The notes beneath the pieces were generated by a model. That model saw only the letters and a list, made by a program, of their open reading frames with translations, was not told where the DNA came from and ran no database searches. Positions 1-6,139 of a stretch of DNA of 19,299 nt are shown here, in pieces. The position numbers and the translations under genes are program-made. Origin of the DNA: CAYNEL01 sp964396225. GTDB taxonomy: Bacteria > Patescibacteriota > Minisyncoccia > Moranbacterales > UBA1568. Location of the stretch: positions 1 to 19,299 of the forward strand of contig CAYNEL010000014.1 of assembly GCA_964396225.1 (NCBI GenBank), in the 5' to 3' direction. Each line of letters begins with the position of its first letter. Positions within the stretch are counted from its first letter, which is position 1.

Positions 1-1
1 C

Positions 2-250
2 GGCTCCGGCTCAGCCGGCGTGAGCGAACCGAAACTGGAAATCCTCCCCGACGACGTCTCCTGTCGTCACGCCGCGACGAGCGGCCGCCCCGATTCCGCG
101 ACGCTCTTCTACCTCGAAAGCCGCGGCCTGTCGCGCGCCGAAGCCGAAGGATTGCTGGCAGACGGTTTCGCTATGGAAATCTTTGACGAGATGGCTATGA
201 TCGCTGGAGAAAAAGCCGTAGAGAAATTCAGACAATCCACCGAAGGCTAA
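2..250 (+). CDS. sufD: SufD, Fe-S cluster assembly scaffold subunit, C-terminal part only
   Basis: This is the last 82 codons of a gene that enters from the left edge; the frame is open to base 2, so the true start lies outside. The visible part matches the C-terminal end of SufD in the SufBCD complex, which builds Fe-S clusters in the cytoplasm. It has a PKLEILPDDVSCRHAAT stretch corresponding to the family's DDVxCxHGAT motif, whose histidine is functionally important in SufD. The FYLESRGLSRAEAEGLL segment that follows is typical of the SufD tail; SufB is a less likely alternative because it usually has a different sequence there. The stop lies 4 bases before sufS, so the two are almost certainly co-transcribed. 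sufB and sufC are expected just upstream but cannot be seen. Confidence 0.85.
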   Translation, partial: GSGSAGVSEPKLEILPDDVSCRHAATSGRPDSATLFYLESRGLSRAEAEGLLADGFAMEIFDEMAMIAGEKAVEKFRQSTEG

Positions 251-254
251 TCCT

Positions 255-1478
255 ATGCTAGATATCAAAGACCAATTCCCCATCTTCGCAAGTGAGCCCG
301 GTCTCGCCTACCTCGACTCGGCCGCCACGACGCTCAAACCGGCGCGCGTCCTAGCACGCATGAATGAGTACTACGAACGCTACTCGGCCAACGTGGCGCG
401 CGGCCTCTATCCGCTCTCAGAACGAGCCACTCTCGAATACGAGGCGGCTCGCGACGAGGCGGCCGGTTTCCTCAATGCCGCGCGGGAGGAGGTCGTCTTT
501 ACCCGCGGCACAACCGAAGGACTGAACCTCCTCGCCTATGCGCTAGAGGGGCGTCTCCAGCCCGGAGACGAGATCGCTGTGAGCGAGATGGAACACCATT
601 CCAATTTCCTTCCCTGGCAAGCACTCGCCGAGCGAACCGGTGCCACATTGGCGATCGTGCCGTTCGACCGAAAGACCTGGGTGCTCGATCCAGAGGCGGT
701 CAAAAAGCATCTCGGCCCGAAAACGAAAATCTTCGCCTTCACCGCCGTCTCCAACGTCCTCGGCAGCGTCAATCCCGTACGCGAGCTAGTGGCCGCGGCT
801 CGGGCCGCCAATCCGGACGTCATCACGGTGATGGACGCGGCCCAGGCGGCCGCCCATCAGTCGCTCGACGTGCGCGCACTCGGTTGTGACGCCCTCGTCT
901 TCTCCGGACACAAGGCCTACGGCCCGACTGGCATCGGCGTGCTGTACGGGAAGAAAGCCCTCCTCGACTCGCTCCCGCCTTTCCACTACGGCGGCGAAAT
1001 GGTGCTCGAAGCCAAAGCAGGCGGTTCGACCTGGAAGGAAATCCCTCATAAATTCGAGGCTGGCACTCCGCCTATCGCCGAGGCCATCGGCTTGGGCGAA
1101 GCGCTCCGTTTCATCCGGGGTCTCGGATGGGAAAATATCCGGCAACACGAGGAACGCCTCGCCGCTTCGGCCCTGCGGAAACTGGAGGAAGCCTTCGGTG
1201 AAGCGGTCCGTATCCTCGGCCCGGATGATCCGACGCGTCGGAGCAACATCGTTGCATTCACCGTCCAAGACGTCCACCCGCACGACCTCGCCCAAGCCTT
1301 GGGGGAACGGGGAGTCGCCATCCGCGCCGGCCACCACTGCGCCTCGCCGCTCCACGATTGTCTCGGACTTACCGCCACCACCCGGGCCACGTTTTCTATT
1401 TATAATACGGAAGAAGACATCGAACGCCTCGTCGAAGGCATCGCCAAAGCCCGCGAGCTTTTCACTCGTGCTGCGTAA
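255..1478 (+). CDS. sufS: Cysteine desulfurase SufS (group II, PLP-dependent)
   Basis: SufS removes sulfur from L-cysteine as an enzyme-bound persulfide and hands it to the SUF scaffold. The protein has 407 residues, the usual length. Visible landmarks are the N-terminal YLDSAATTLKP motif (about 19-29), EMEHHSN (111-117), VMDAAQ (about 192-197), the PLP lysine K220 in FSGHKAYGP, and the catalytic cysteine C362 in RAGHHCASPL followed by C369. The C-terminal SIYNTEEDIE motif is characteristic of SufS rather than IscS/NifS. A weak Shine-Dalgarno AAGG lies at 242-245, 9 bases before the ATG. The neighbours are sufD 4 bases upstream and sufU 23 bases downstream, and SufU is the expected sulfur-acceptor partner. 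Confidence 0.96.
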   Translation: MLDIKDQFPIFASEPGLAYLDSAATTLKPARVLARMNEYYERYSANVARGLYPLSERATLEYEAARDEAAGFLNAAREEVVFTRGTTEGLNLLAYALEGRLQPGDEIAVSEMEHHSNFLPWQALAERTGATLAIVPFDRKTWVLDPEAVKKHLGPKTKIFAFTAVSNVLGSVNPVRELVAAARAANPDVITVMDAAQAAAHQSLDVRALGCDALVFSGHKAYGPTGIGVLYGKKALLDSLPPFHYGGEMVLEAKAGGSTWKEIPHKFEAGTPPIAEAIGLGEALRFIRGLGWENIRQHEERLAASALRKLEEAFGEAVRILGPDDPTRRSNIVAFTVQDVHPHDLAQALGERGVAIRAGHHCASPLHDCLGLTATTRATFSIYNTEEDIERLVEGIAKARELFTRAA

Positions 1479-1501
1479 TTCATACCTCGTGATTCGCCCG
1501 T

Positions 1502-1873
1502 ATGTCCTCTCTCTACCAGGACCTCATCCTCGACCACTACCAGCATCCGCGCTGCCACGGCGCCCTTGTCCACCCCTCCGGCACAGGCTACGGGTTCAAC
1601 CGTTCCTGCGGCGACAAACTCAAAGTGGACATCGAAACCCGGAATGGTATCATGGTAAAAGCCCGCTTTTCGGGCCAGGGGTGCGCCATTTCCCAGGCCA
1701 GCGCCTCGCTCCTCCTCGAACATCTCGAGGGCCAGCCGGTCGAGAAAGCGGAGGCCTTCACCAAGAAGGATCTCCTCGCCCTCCTCGGCCTCGATCTCTC
1801 GCCCAACCGGTTGAAGTGCGCGCTTCTTTCGCTGGAGACGCTCCGGGACGCGCTCAAGAAAGCCAATCCTTAA
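1502..1873 (+). CDS. sufU: SufU, zinc-dependent sulfurtransferase partner of SufS
   Basis: The protein has 123 residues of the IscU/SufU fold. SufU accepts the persulfide from SufS by zinc-ligand exchange and passes sulfur to SufBCD. The family's conserved metal-site residues are present: C36 and D38 in SCGDKL, C61 in FSGQGCAIS, and C106 in RLKCALL. LYQDLILDHYQHPR at the N terminus is the usual SufU opening. It is slightly shorter than Bacillus SufU (about 147 residues), with a short insertion between C61 and C106. The start ATG has no Shine-Dalgarno sequence; the gene probably relies on position in the operon, 23 bases after sufS and 13 bases before the ferredoxin gene. Confidence 0.94.
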   Translation: MSSLYQDLILDHYQHPRCHGALVHPSGTGYGFNRSCGDKLKVDIETRNGIMVKARFSGQGCAISQASASLLLEHLEGQPVEKAEAFTKKDLLALLGLDLSPNRLKCALLSLETLRDALKKANP

Positions 1874-1886
1874 ACAAGCCACGCTT

Positions 1887-2159
1887 ATGCCCGCCGACGT
1901 GAAAAACCCCGCCAATCCCTACCAGGCCGTGACCGCCGCCAACTGGACGGTCGAAGTGGACGCCTCCGCCTGCATCGGCGCCGGCGTCTGTTCGGCCATG
2001 GCGCCCCAGGCCTTCGTCCTAAACGAGGAGAACAAGGCTGTCATCCTCCGCACTGTGGATCAGGAAACCGCCGAGAACCTCCTGAACGCCGCCCGCTCCT
2101 GCCCCGTCTCCGCCATCCGCATCAAGAACGACAAGGGTGAGACGGTTTTCCCGGAATAA
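1887..2159 (+). CDS. Small ferredoxin with three cluster cysteines (3Fe-4S-like)
   Basis: This is a 90-residue ferredoxin of the single-cluster type. The cluster motif reads CIGAGVC (C29 and C35, with A32 where a 4Fe-4S protein would carry Cys or Asp), followed by a proline-containing turn (AMAPQAF), and then C72 in RSCPVSAI. Three cysteines with alanine at the fourth position is the pattern of 3Fe-4S ferredoxins such as those that feed actinobacterial P450s; a 4Fe-4S cluster with an exogenous ligand is the alternative. The N-terminal 18 residues precede the domain and are of unknown role. Sitting in the SUF operon, it may supply electrons for cluster assembly or be a client of it; it could also serve KorAB, encoded convergently. 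The start is ATG with no clear Shine-Dalgarno sequence. Confidence 0.88.
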   Translation: MPADVKNPANPYQAVTAANWTVEVDASACIGAGVCSAMAPQAFVLNEENKAVILRTVDQETAENLLNAARSCPVSAIRIKNDKGETVFPE

Positions 2160-2268
2160 GCTTGGGCGAATATTGAATTTCGAATCTGGAATCTCGGTAT
2201 TCGAATCAGGAATCACGGGCTCTCCCGAAATTCAGGATTCGATATTCGGGATTCTTTTCTTCTTCCCT
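2160..2268 (+). repeat. AT-rich spacer with related short repeats and an imperfect inverted repeat
   Basis: The spacer between the ferredoxin gene and sufT is much richer in A and T than the surrounding genes. It is built of variants of a GAATxxCGAATC-like unit. Bases 2196-2219 and 2224-2247 form an imperfect inverted repeat: 24-base arms around a 4-base loop, 16 of 24 positions pairing in blocks of 4, 4 and 7 pairs with small internal loops. A third related copy in direct orientation begins at 2168 (GAATATTGAATTTCGAATC). It could be a dispersed intergenic element, or an RNA hairpin that sets the sufT level relative to the rest of the operon. No perfect promoter is visible inside it. Confidence 0.6.
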
Positions 2269-2568
2269 ATGCCCACCGCCGCCGCCATCAGGAAAAAACT
2301 CAAAGACGTGCTCGATCCCGAGCTCTTCATCTCCATCGAGGACTTGGGGCTGGTGTACGACGTCCGCATCACGGACGGCGCAGTGCATATCCTGATGACC
2401 CTCACCACCATCGGCTGCCCGCTTTTCCAGACCATCGAGGGCGAGGTGCGCGAGAAAGTGATGTCCCTCCCAGGTGTCACGGATGTCTCCATCGAGCTTA
2501 CCTTCGACCCGCCATGGGATCCGTCCATGATGTCCGACTTCGCCAAAGCCGAGCTTGGTATGGAGTAG
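2269..2568 (+). CDS. sufT: SufT-like DUF59/MIP18-family Fe-S assembly protein
   Basis: The 99-residue protein belongs to the DUF59 (MIP18/PaaD/SufT) family, which helps maturation of Fe-S proteins and is commonly the last gene of SUF operons. It shows DPE (16-18), the SIEDLGLVYDVRI segment (22-34), a central TLTTIGCP with the conserved C50, and the terminal PPWDPSMMSDFAKAELG motif (about 77-95). The ATG at 2269 gives the family's usual length; the frame is open upstream to 2137, but that extension would be translated from the AT-rich repeat spacer and overlap the ferredoxin gene, so it is rejected. No Shine-Dalgarno sequence precedes the ATG (the upstream tract is pyrimidine-rich). It is the last gene of the plus-strand SUF unit. 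Confidence 0.9.
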   Translation: MPTAAAIRKKLKDVLDPELFISIEDLGLVYDVRITDGAVHILMTLTTIGCPLFQTIEGEVREKVMSLPGVTDVSIELTFDPPWDPSMMSDFAKAELGME

Positions 2569-2576
2569 ACAAAGAG

Positions 2577-2604
2577 CTTCCCTCGCTGCGTGGCAGGAGG
2601 GAAG
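2577..2604 (+). terminator. Strong hairpin in the convergent sufT/korB gap
   Basis: CTTCCCTC (2577-2584) pairs with GAGGGAAG (2597-2604), and inside it CTGC (2586-2589) pairs with GCAG (2593-2596). This gives a 12-pair stem with one bulged G and a 3-base loop, starting 8 bases after the sufT stop. There is no T-run directly after it on the plus strand and only a weak one (CTCTTTG) on the minus strand. It is therefore a candidate end-of-operon structure rather than a textbook intrinsic terminator. The rest of 2605-2734 holds nothing I recognise. Confidence 0.5.
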
Positions 2605-2734
2605 ACGACAGGCGGCGGGCACTCCTCGGCTTTTCTTTCTGTTATCGTTGACGACATGTGGTATCCCCGCCGTCCGAAAACGATTCACCTCGACTCGTCC
2701 CTCAATCCTTTCCCCTCCAGGCATCCCCATTGCT

Positions 2735-3589
2735 TCAGCGATAGGCTTCGCGAAGCTCGGCCAGTTGCTTACGGTCGGCTTTTTTCTTGTACAGAGGCGT
2801 GTCTGTGAACAGCTGCTCCTCCCAAATCTTCTTGTCCGGATGCTTGTAGAAAACGCCGAGGGCCAGCTTGTCGGTTTCGACAGCCCGAGCAAAGGCTTGT
2901 ACGCGATCAGATGAGTCGTGCTTCTCATCGAGATAGTAGGTGTGCTCCTTGAACCACTGGTAGGTATTGAGCTTGTTGAAGATGACGCACGGCTGGAAAA
3001 CATCGACGAGAGCAAAGCCCTTCCACTGGATAGCTTGTTTCACGATATCCACCGCCTGACGGAAATCCCCCACAAAAGCCCGCGCCACGAACGACGCGTC
3101 GAGCGCGATAGCGGTGGAGATAGGATTGAAAGGCTCCAGAATGACGCCCGCCACCTGGACCGGCGTTTTCATTCCCTTCTCGGTGGTAGGCGAAGCCTGC
3201 CCCTTGGTCAATCCGTAGACCATGTTGTCATGCACGACAGCGGTGATATCCGGGTTGCGTCGGATGCAGTGGATGAAATGGTTGCCCCCTTCCCCGTAGG
3301 CGTCGCCGTCGCCCGTCTCCACCACCACGGTGAGCTCAGGATTGGCCGCCTTGATGGCCTGGGCCGGCGGGAAAGCCCGGCCGTGGAGACCGTTAAAAAC
3401 ATGGCATTTGAGGTAATGAGGCGTTTTGCCGGCTTGGCCGATACCCGAGACCATCACCAGCTTTTCTGGATCCAATCCGAGCTCCGCGTACGCGGTCTTC
3501 ATGATGGTGAGCAATGGAAAATTGCCACACCCGGGGCACCAGGCGATATCCGTATCGTGCGGCATGTCGAATTTCTTAGTCTCGGGCAT
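2735..3589 (-). CDS. korB: 2-oxoacid:ferredoxin oxidoreductase, beta (TPP) subunit
   Basis: The 284-residue protein is the thiamine-diphosphate and Fe-S subunit of a 2-oxoacid:ferredoxin oxidoreductase, which oxidatively decarboxylates a 2-oxoacid with CoA and reduces ferredoxin in the cytoplasm. Visible motifs are WCPGCGN (C18, C21), the TPP/Mg site ETGDGDAYGEGGNHF (about 91-105) with DNMVYGLTKGQ (121-131), and C201 in VFQPC. At the usual third cluster-cysteine position the sequence reads SGIGQ (Q52), with the nearest cysteine at C62 (YLKCHV). The partner korA ends 8 bases upstream on the same strand, so they form one operon. Substrate (pyruvate, 2-oxoglutarate or other) cannot be read from the sequence. 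No Shine-Dalgarno sequence is visible. Confidence 0.93.
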   Translation of the reverse strand: MPETKKFDMPHDTDIAWCPGCGNFPLLTIMKTAYAELGLDPEKLVMVSGIGQAGKTPHYLKCHVFNGLHGRAFPPAQAIKAANPELTVVVETGDGDAYGEGGNHFIHCIRRNPDITAVVHDNMVYGLTKGQASPTTEKGMKTPVQVAGVILEPFNPISTAIALDASFVARAFVGDFRQAVDIVKQAIQWKGFALVDVFQPCVIFNKLNTYQWFKEHTYYLDEKHDSSDRVQAFARAVETDKLALGVFYKHPDKKIWEEQLFTDTPLYKKKADRKQLAELREAYR

Positions 3590-3597
3590 ACGCTTGG

Positions 3598-5292
3598 TTA
3601 TAAGGCTTTGATTTTCTCCGTCAGTTCGTCAGCGGCGAACGGCATACCGGTGTATTGGAGCAGGGTGTCCGTCACTTTGACGCCGTGCTGACGGAGGAGG
3701 TTGGCAAACTGTCCCGTGGCGTTCAGCTCGGCCACGACCACTTTCTGGGCTCCCTTGAAAAGCGATTTCACCCGGGCGGGCAGCGGCCACACCTGGGGGA
3801 AGTGGAGGTAGCGGACGTCGGTCCGGCCGGAGGCGGCAAGCGCCTCTTCGAGCGCTCCCTTGGTCGATCCCCAGCCGACGAGAATCGTTTCCGCCCCCTC
3901 AGGTCCGATGGCGACCGGCGGGAGCAACTCTTTCCGCATCAATGTTTCCTTGCCGAGACGCTTGTCCATCATCCGGACGCGGGTAGGCAGGTCTTCGGTC
4001 AGGTGGCCGTCCTCGGTGTGTTCATCGCTGTCTACCACTACCAGACCCGCTCCATGGCCCGGCACGCCGCGTGGCGAGACGCCGGAGTCGGTATAGGCAT
4101 AGCGCCGATACTCCGCTGCGGTCTCGACGATGTGCGAGCGCCAGCGGAGATCCTCGAGCCTCTCTTCGGAGAGGCTGCCGATGGCGTCAAGGAGATATTG
4201 GTCGGTGAGGATAAGGGCCGGGACCTGGTACTTGTCCGCGATATCGAGCGCCGTCTGGCCGGCGAGGTAGAGTTCTTCGAGCGTTCCGGGAGCCAGGATG
4301 GCTCTCGGGAATTCGCCGTGGCCGGAGTAGAGCGCGAGGTTGAGGTCGGCCTGTTCGGTGCGCGTGGGCAAGCCGGTGGCGGGCCCCGGACGCTGGGCGA
4401 TGTGGATGACGATGGGCGTCTCGATGATACCGGCCAGGGAGACGCCCTCTTCCATGAGGGCGAAGCCGCCGCCCGAAGTGGTGACGAGGGCCCGGGCCCC
4501 GGCATAGGACGCGCCAAGCCCCATGTTGATGGCGGAGATCTCGTCCTCGGCCTGCTCCACCGCAAGCCCGAGTTTCTGGGCGCGTTCCGCAAAGAACGTA
4601 AGGATGCCGGTCGAAGGCGACATCGGGTAGGAGGCTAGGAAATTGGCTCCGCCGGAGAGCAACCCGAGACCCAGGGCGTCATTCCCCGAGAGGAGCAGTT
4701 CGGCGGCGGTTTCCTTCTTCCGCGGCAGGGCGATGTCGAGATGCTCGAGATACGCCAGGTGCTTGCCGAGTTCGTAACCTTTCCTCGCGGCGGCCTGGTT
4801 TTTCTCCACCACCTCGTCCCCCTTCCTAGCGAATTCCTCGGCGAGATAGGCTTCCAGGCCGGCCAGGTCGGCCTGGAGGACGCCCAGGACGACGCCGGCG
4901 GCCACAGTGTTGGCGAAAATCTGGTTGCCGAGCTCTTCGGCGACGACCGAAAAAGGCACGTCGATGACGCGTTGCTTCCCGGGCTTGATAGTCTTGGTAT
5001 CGGCGAGGATGACCGTCTCTGGACCGATGCGCGGGGCGAGATGGTCGAGGGCGGCGCTGTCGAGTGGCAGCAGGAGATCGATCTTGGAAACGTAGGCCAA
5101 ACGGCGCTCGGCTGTGACGCGGATCTCGGTCGAATTGCTGCCGCCGCGGATACGGGACATATACTCCTGGCTGGCGGAGACGAAATACCCCTCGCGCTTC
5201 AGCACGCTGGTGAGGATACTCTGGATGGTCTGGACGCCGCGGCCGGCGGCGCCCCCGAGGACGATGGAGACGTCCGAATGGAGCGAAAGCAT
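3598..5292 (-). CDS. korA: 2-oxoacid:ferredoxin oxidoreductase, fused gamma-alpha subunit
   Basis: The 564-residue protein combines the gamma domain (about 1-190, with VLGGAAGRGVQT and SRIRGGSNS) with the alpha domain (about 198-564). The alpha domain shows SYPMSPSTG (221-229), matching the family's YPITPS(T)x motif that contacts the substrate carboxylate and CoA region, then the QAEDEISAINMGLGASYAGARA-type helix and GPATGLPTRTEQADL. This gamma-alpha fusion is the common bacterial KorA arrangement. It has no built-in ferredoxin-like delta domain, so electrons must leave via the KorB cluster to a separate ferredoxin. It is first in a two-gene operon with korB. The ATG at 5292 directly precedes the Rossmann-like gamma domain and has no clear Shine-Dalgarno sequence. 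Confidence 0.94.
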   Translation of the reverse strand: MLSLHSDVSIVLGGAAGRGVQTIQSILTSVLKREGYFVSASQEYMSRIRGGSNSTEIRVTAERRLAYVSKIDLLLPLDSAALDHLAPRIGPETVILADTKTIKPGKQRVIDVPFSVVAEELGNQIFANTVAAGVVLGVLQADLAGLEAYLAEEFARKGDEVVEKNQAAARKGYELGKHLAYLEHLDIALPRKKETAAELLLSGNDALGLGLLSGGANFLASYPMSPSTGILTFFAERAQKLGLAVEQAEDEISAINMGLGASYAGARALVTTSGGGFALMEEGVSLAGIIETPIVIHIAQRPGPATGLPTRTEQADLNLALYSGHGEFPRAILAPGTLEELYLAGQTALDIADKYQVPALILTDQYLLDAIGSLSEERLEDLRWRSHIVETAAEYRRYAYTDSGVSPRGVPGHGAGLVVVDSDEHTEDGHLTEDLPTRVRMMDKRLGKETLMRKELLPPVAIGPEGAETILVGWGSTKGALEEALAASGRTDVRYLHFPQVWPLPARVKSLFKGAQKVVVAELNATGQFANLLRQHGVKVTDTLLQYTGMPFAADELTEKIKAL

Positions 5293-5334
5293 GGGTGTCG
5301 GTTTGTCTTGGTTTGAAGCCTCCGTGATCGTCTC

Positions 5335-5343
5335 ATTTTACCA
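5335..5343 (-). promoter_or_regulatory. Extended -10 promoter for korAB
   Basis: On the minus strand the sequence reads TGG followed by TAAAAT (5340-5335), an extended -10 element. A start point near 5328 would give a leader of roughly 36 bases before the korA ATG. No convincing -35 box is seen; the region where it would sit is occupied by the xseB terminator hairpin, so terminator and promoter are directly adjacent. Confidence 0.55.
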
Positions 5344-5345
5344 TA

Positions 5346-5374
5346 CGAAAAACGCCCTCCCACAGGCGTTTTCG
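5346..5374 (-). terminator. Intrinsic terminator of xseB (also fits the other strand)
   Basis: AAAACGCC and GGCGTTTT (5349-5356 and 5365-5372) form an 8-pair stem around an 8-base loop, with a flanking CG pair, about 20 bases downstream of the xseB stop. On the minus strand the stem ends in a run of five T. The symmetric A/T ends would let it work in both directions. Confidence 0.8.
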
Positions 5375-5394
5375 CGTCTCGCCCCAAGTTCCCC

Positions 5395-5604
5395 TCACTC
5401 CCCTTTCTCCAGGTCTTTCTTCACCTCCTCGAACTCGTTTTCCACGTCTGAGAGGCGTGTCCGGCTCGCCTTGATCAACGCCGCCCCTTCCCGGATCTTC
5501 TCAAGCGCCTTTTCGACGTCGGCCTCCTCCTGATTCTCGAGCCAGGCGGCGATCTCCTCAAGCTGCCGCATCGCCTCGCCGAGGCGGAACCTTTCCTTGG
5601 TCAT
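5395..5604 (-). CDS. xseB: Exodeoxyribonuclease VII small subunit
   Basis: The 69-residue acidic protein is XseB, which binds several-to-one to XseA to form exonuclease VII, an ssDNA-degrading nuclease. It carries the family pattern: FRLGEAMRQLEEIAAWLE (about 6-23), then a helix with KALEKIREGAALIKASRTRL (32-51) and a heptad-like acidic tail. The length is typical (about 65-80). The ATG at 5604 is chosen because it starts right at the family's first helix and has GAGG 8 bases upstream and a good promoter 30 bases upstream. It is transcribed on its own, not with xseA, and followed by an intrinsic terminator. Confidence 0.88.
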   Translation of the reverse strand: MTKERFRLGEAMRQLEEIAAWLENQEEADVEKALEKIREGAALIKASRTRLSDVENEFEEVKKDLEKGE

Positions 5605-5634
5605 AGGACTGTCCTCAATGGTCAGAATGGCTTT

Positions 5635-5664
5635 AGTATAGGCTTTTTCTGGTTTTCCTGGCAA
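5635..5664 (-). promoter_or_regulatory. Sigma-70-like promoter for xseB
   Basis: On the minus strand TTGCCA (5664-5659; 5 of 6 to the -35 consensus) is followed after 18 bases by TATACT (5640-5635; 5 of 6 to the -10 consensus). The predicted start near 5628 leaves a leader of about 24 bases. It is the best-matching two-box promoter in the window. Confidence 0.7.
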
Positions 5665-5667
5665 CTC

Positions 5668-5696
5668 TTGAGCATGTCGCTGTTCCGCGCTACGAT
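5668..5696 (+). promoter_or_regulatory. Possible promoter for the small plus-strand gene
   Basis: TTGAGC (5668-5673) and TACGAT (5691-5696) lie 17 bases apart, each matching the consensus at 4 of 6 positions, back to back with the xseB promoter. The start point would be near 5703, giving a leader of about 48 bases. It is a weak match. Confidence 0.35.
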
Positions 5697-5738
5697 GGAG
5701 ATGCGCTCCGCTGTCCTTTGCCAAAGTTTCGTCCGAAG

Positions 5739-5744
5739 AAGGAG
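5739..5744 (+). promoter_or_regulatory. Shine-Dalgarno AAGGAG that fixes the start at 5751
   Basis: AAGGAG sits 6 bases before the ATG at 5751, the ideal spacing, but directly abuts the in-frame ATG at 5745. The start at 5751 is therefore preferred over 5745 and over the TTG at 5718. It is the clearest ribosome binding site in the window; most other genes here lack one. Confidence 0.7.
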
Positions 5745-5750
5745 ATGGCC

Positions 5751-6092
5751 ATGCACGCCAGAGCGGTGTTCCAATGTTCCTTGCCAGTTTCAGGTTACGG
5801 CCTCGTCCACCACGGCCTCGCCTCACTCGACAATCAGGCCACGTTGTTCGTCACGGTGTCGGATTTCGACAAACACTCCGAACGCGCCCGCATCGAAGGC
5901 ATGCTTTGTCTCCATGGGCGCTTTCCCGCCGACCGGCTTATCGTCCTGGAAGCCAGTGGGATCGAGCTGCCCGTGACCGGCACTTTCGATTGGCGGGCCA
6001 GTACCGTACACCTGATCCTCCCCATCGAGACCGACGTCCCCTGGATGTGGTTGACGGATGAAAACCACCGCCCCCTCTGTCCTTTGCACTGA
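5751..6092 (+). CDS. Unknown protein, 113 residues, between xseB and xseA on the opposite strand
   Basis: I do not recognise this protein. Support for it being real is a strong Shine-Dalgarno sequence at the right distance and an intrinsic terminator with a long T-run 13 bases after the stop. Its composition is also protein-like: alternating hydrophobic strands such as ATLFVTVSDFD, RLIVLEASGIELPVTGTF and VHLILPI suggest a small beta-rich domain. It has two internal cysteines (QCSLPVSG and GMLCLHG) and a C-terminal CPLH. There is no signal peptide or membrane segment, so it is probably cytoplasmic. It interrupts what would otherwise be an xseA-xseB gene order on the minus strand; whether it is linked to exonuclease VII is unknown. 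Confidence 0.65.
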   Translation: MHARAVFQCSLPVSGYGLVHHGLASLDNQATLFVTVSDFDKHSERARIEGMLCLHGRFPADRLIVLEASGIELPVTGTFDWRASTVHLILPIETDVPWMWLTDENHRPLCPLH

Positions 6093-6104
6093 AACCAATC
6101 CGCC

Positions 6105-6139
6105 GCCGCCCGAGCTTTACCGGGCGGCTTTCTTTTTTT
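6105..6139 (+). terminator. Intrinsic terminator of the 113-residue gene
   Basis: GCCGCCCG (6105-6112) and CGGGCGGC (6121-6128) form a perfect 8-pair GC stem with an 8-base loop, followed by TTTCTTTTTTT. The loop contains the reverse complement of the xseA stop codon, so the plus-strand terminator overlaps the 3' end of xseA. Confidence 0.88.

Noticed and set aside
886..1902. Plus-strand open frame of 338 codons overlapping sufS and sufU
   Set aside because: It is Ser/Pro/Arg-rich and out of frame with two clearly identified genes.
2137..2268. Upstream extension of sufT
   Set aside because: It would be translated from the repeat spacer, overlap the ferredoxin gene and make the protein longer than its family.
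3655..4638. Plus-strand open frame of 327 codons inside korA
   Set aside because: It is antisense to strongly conserved KorA motifs and resembles no protein family.
5605..5826. Upstream extension of xseB
   Set aside because: The extra residues are unlike XseB and would cross its promoter and the opposite-strand gene's start.
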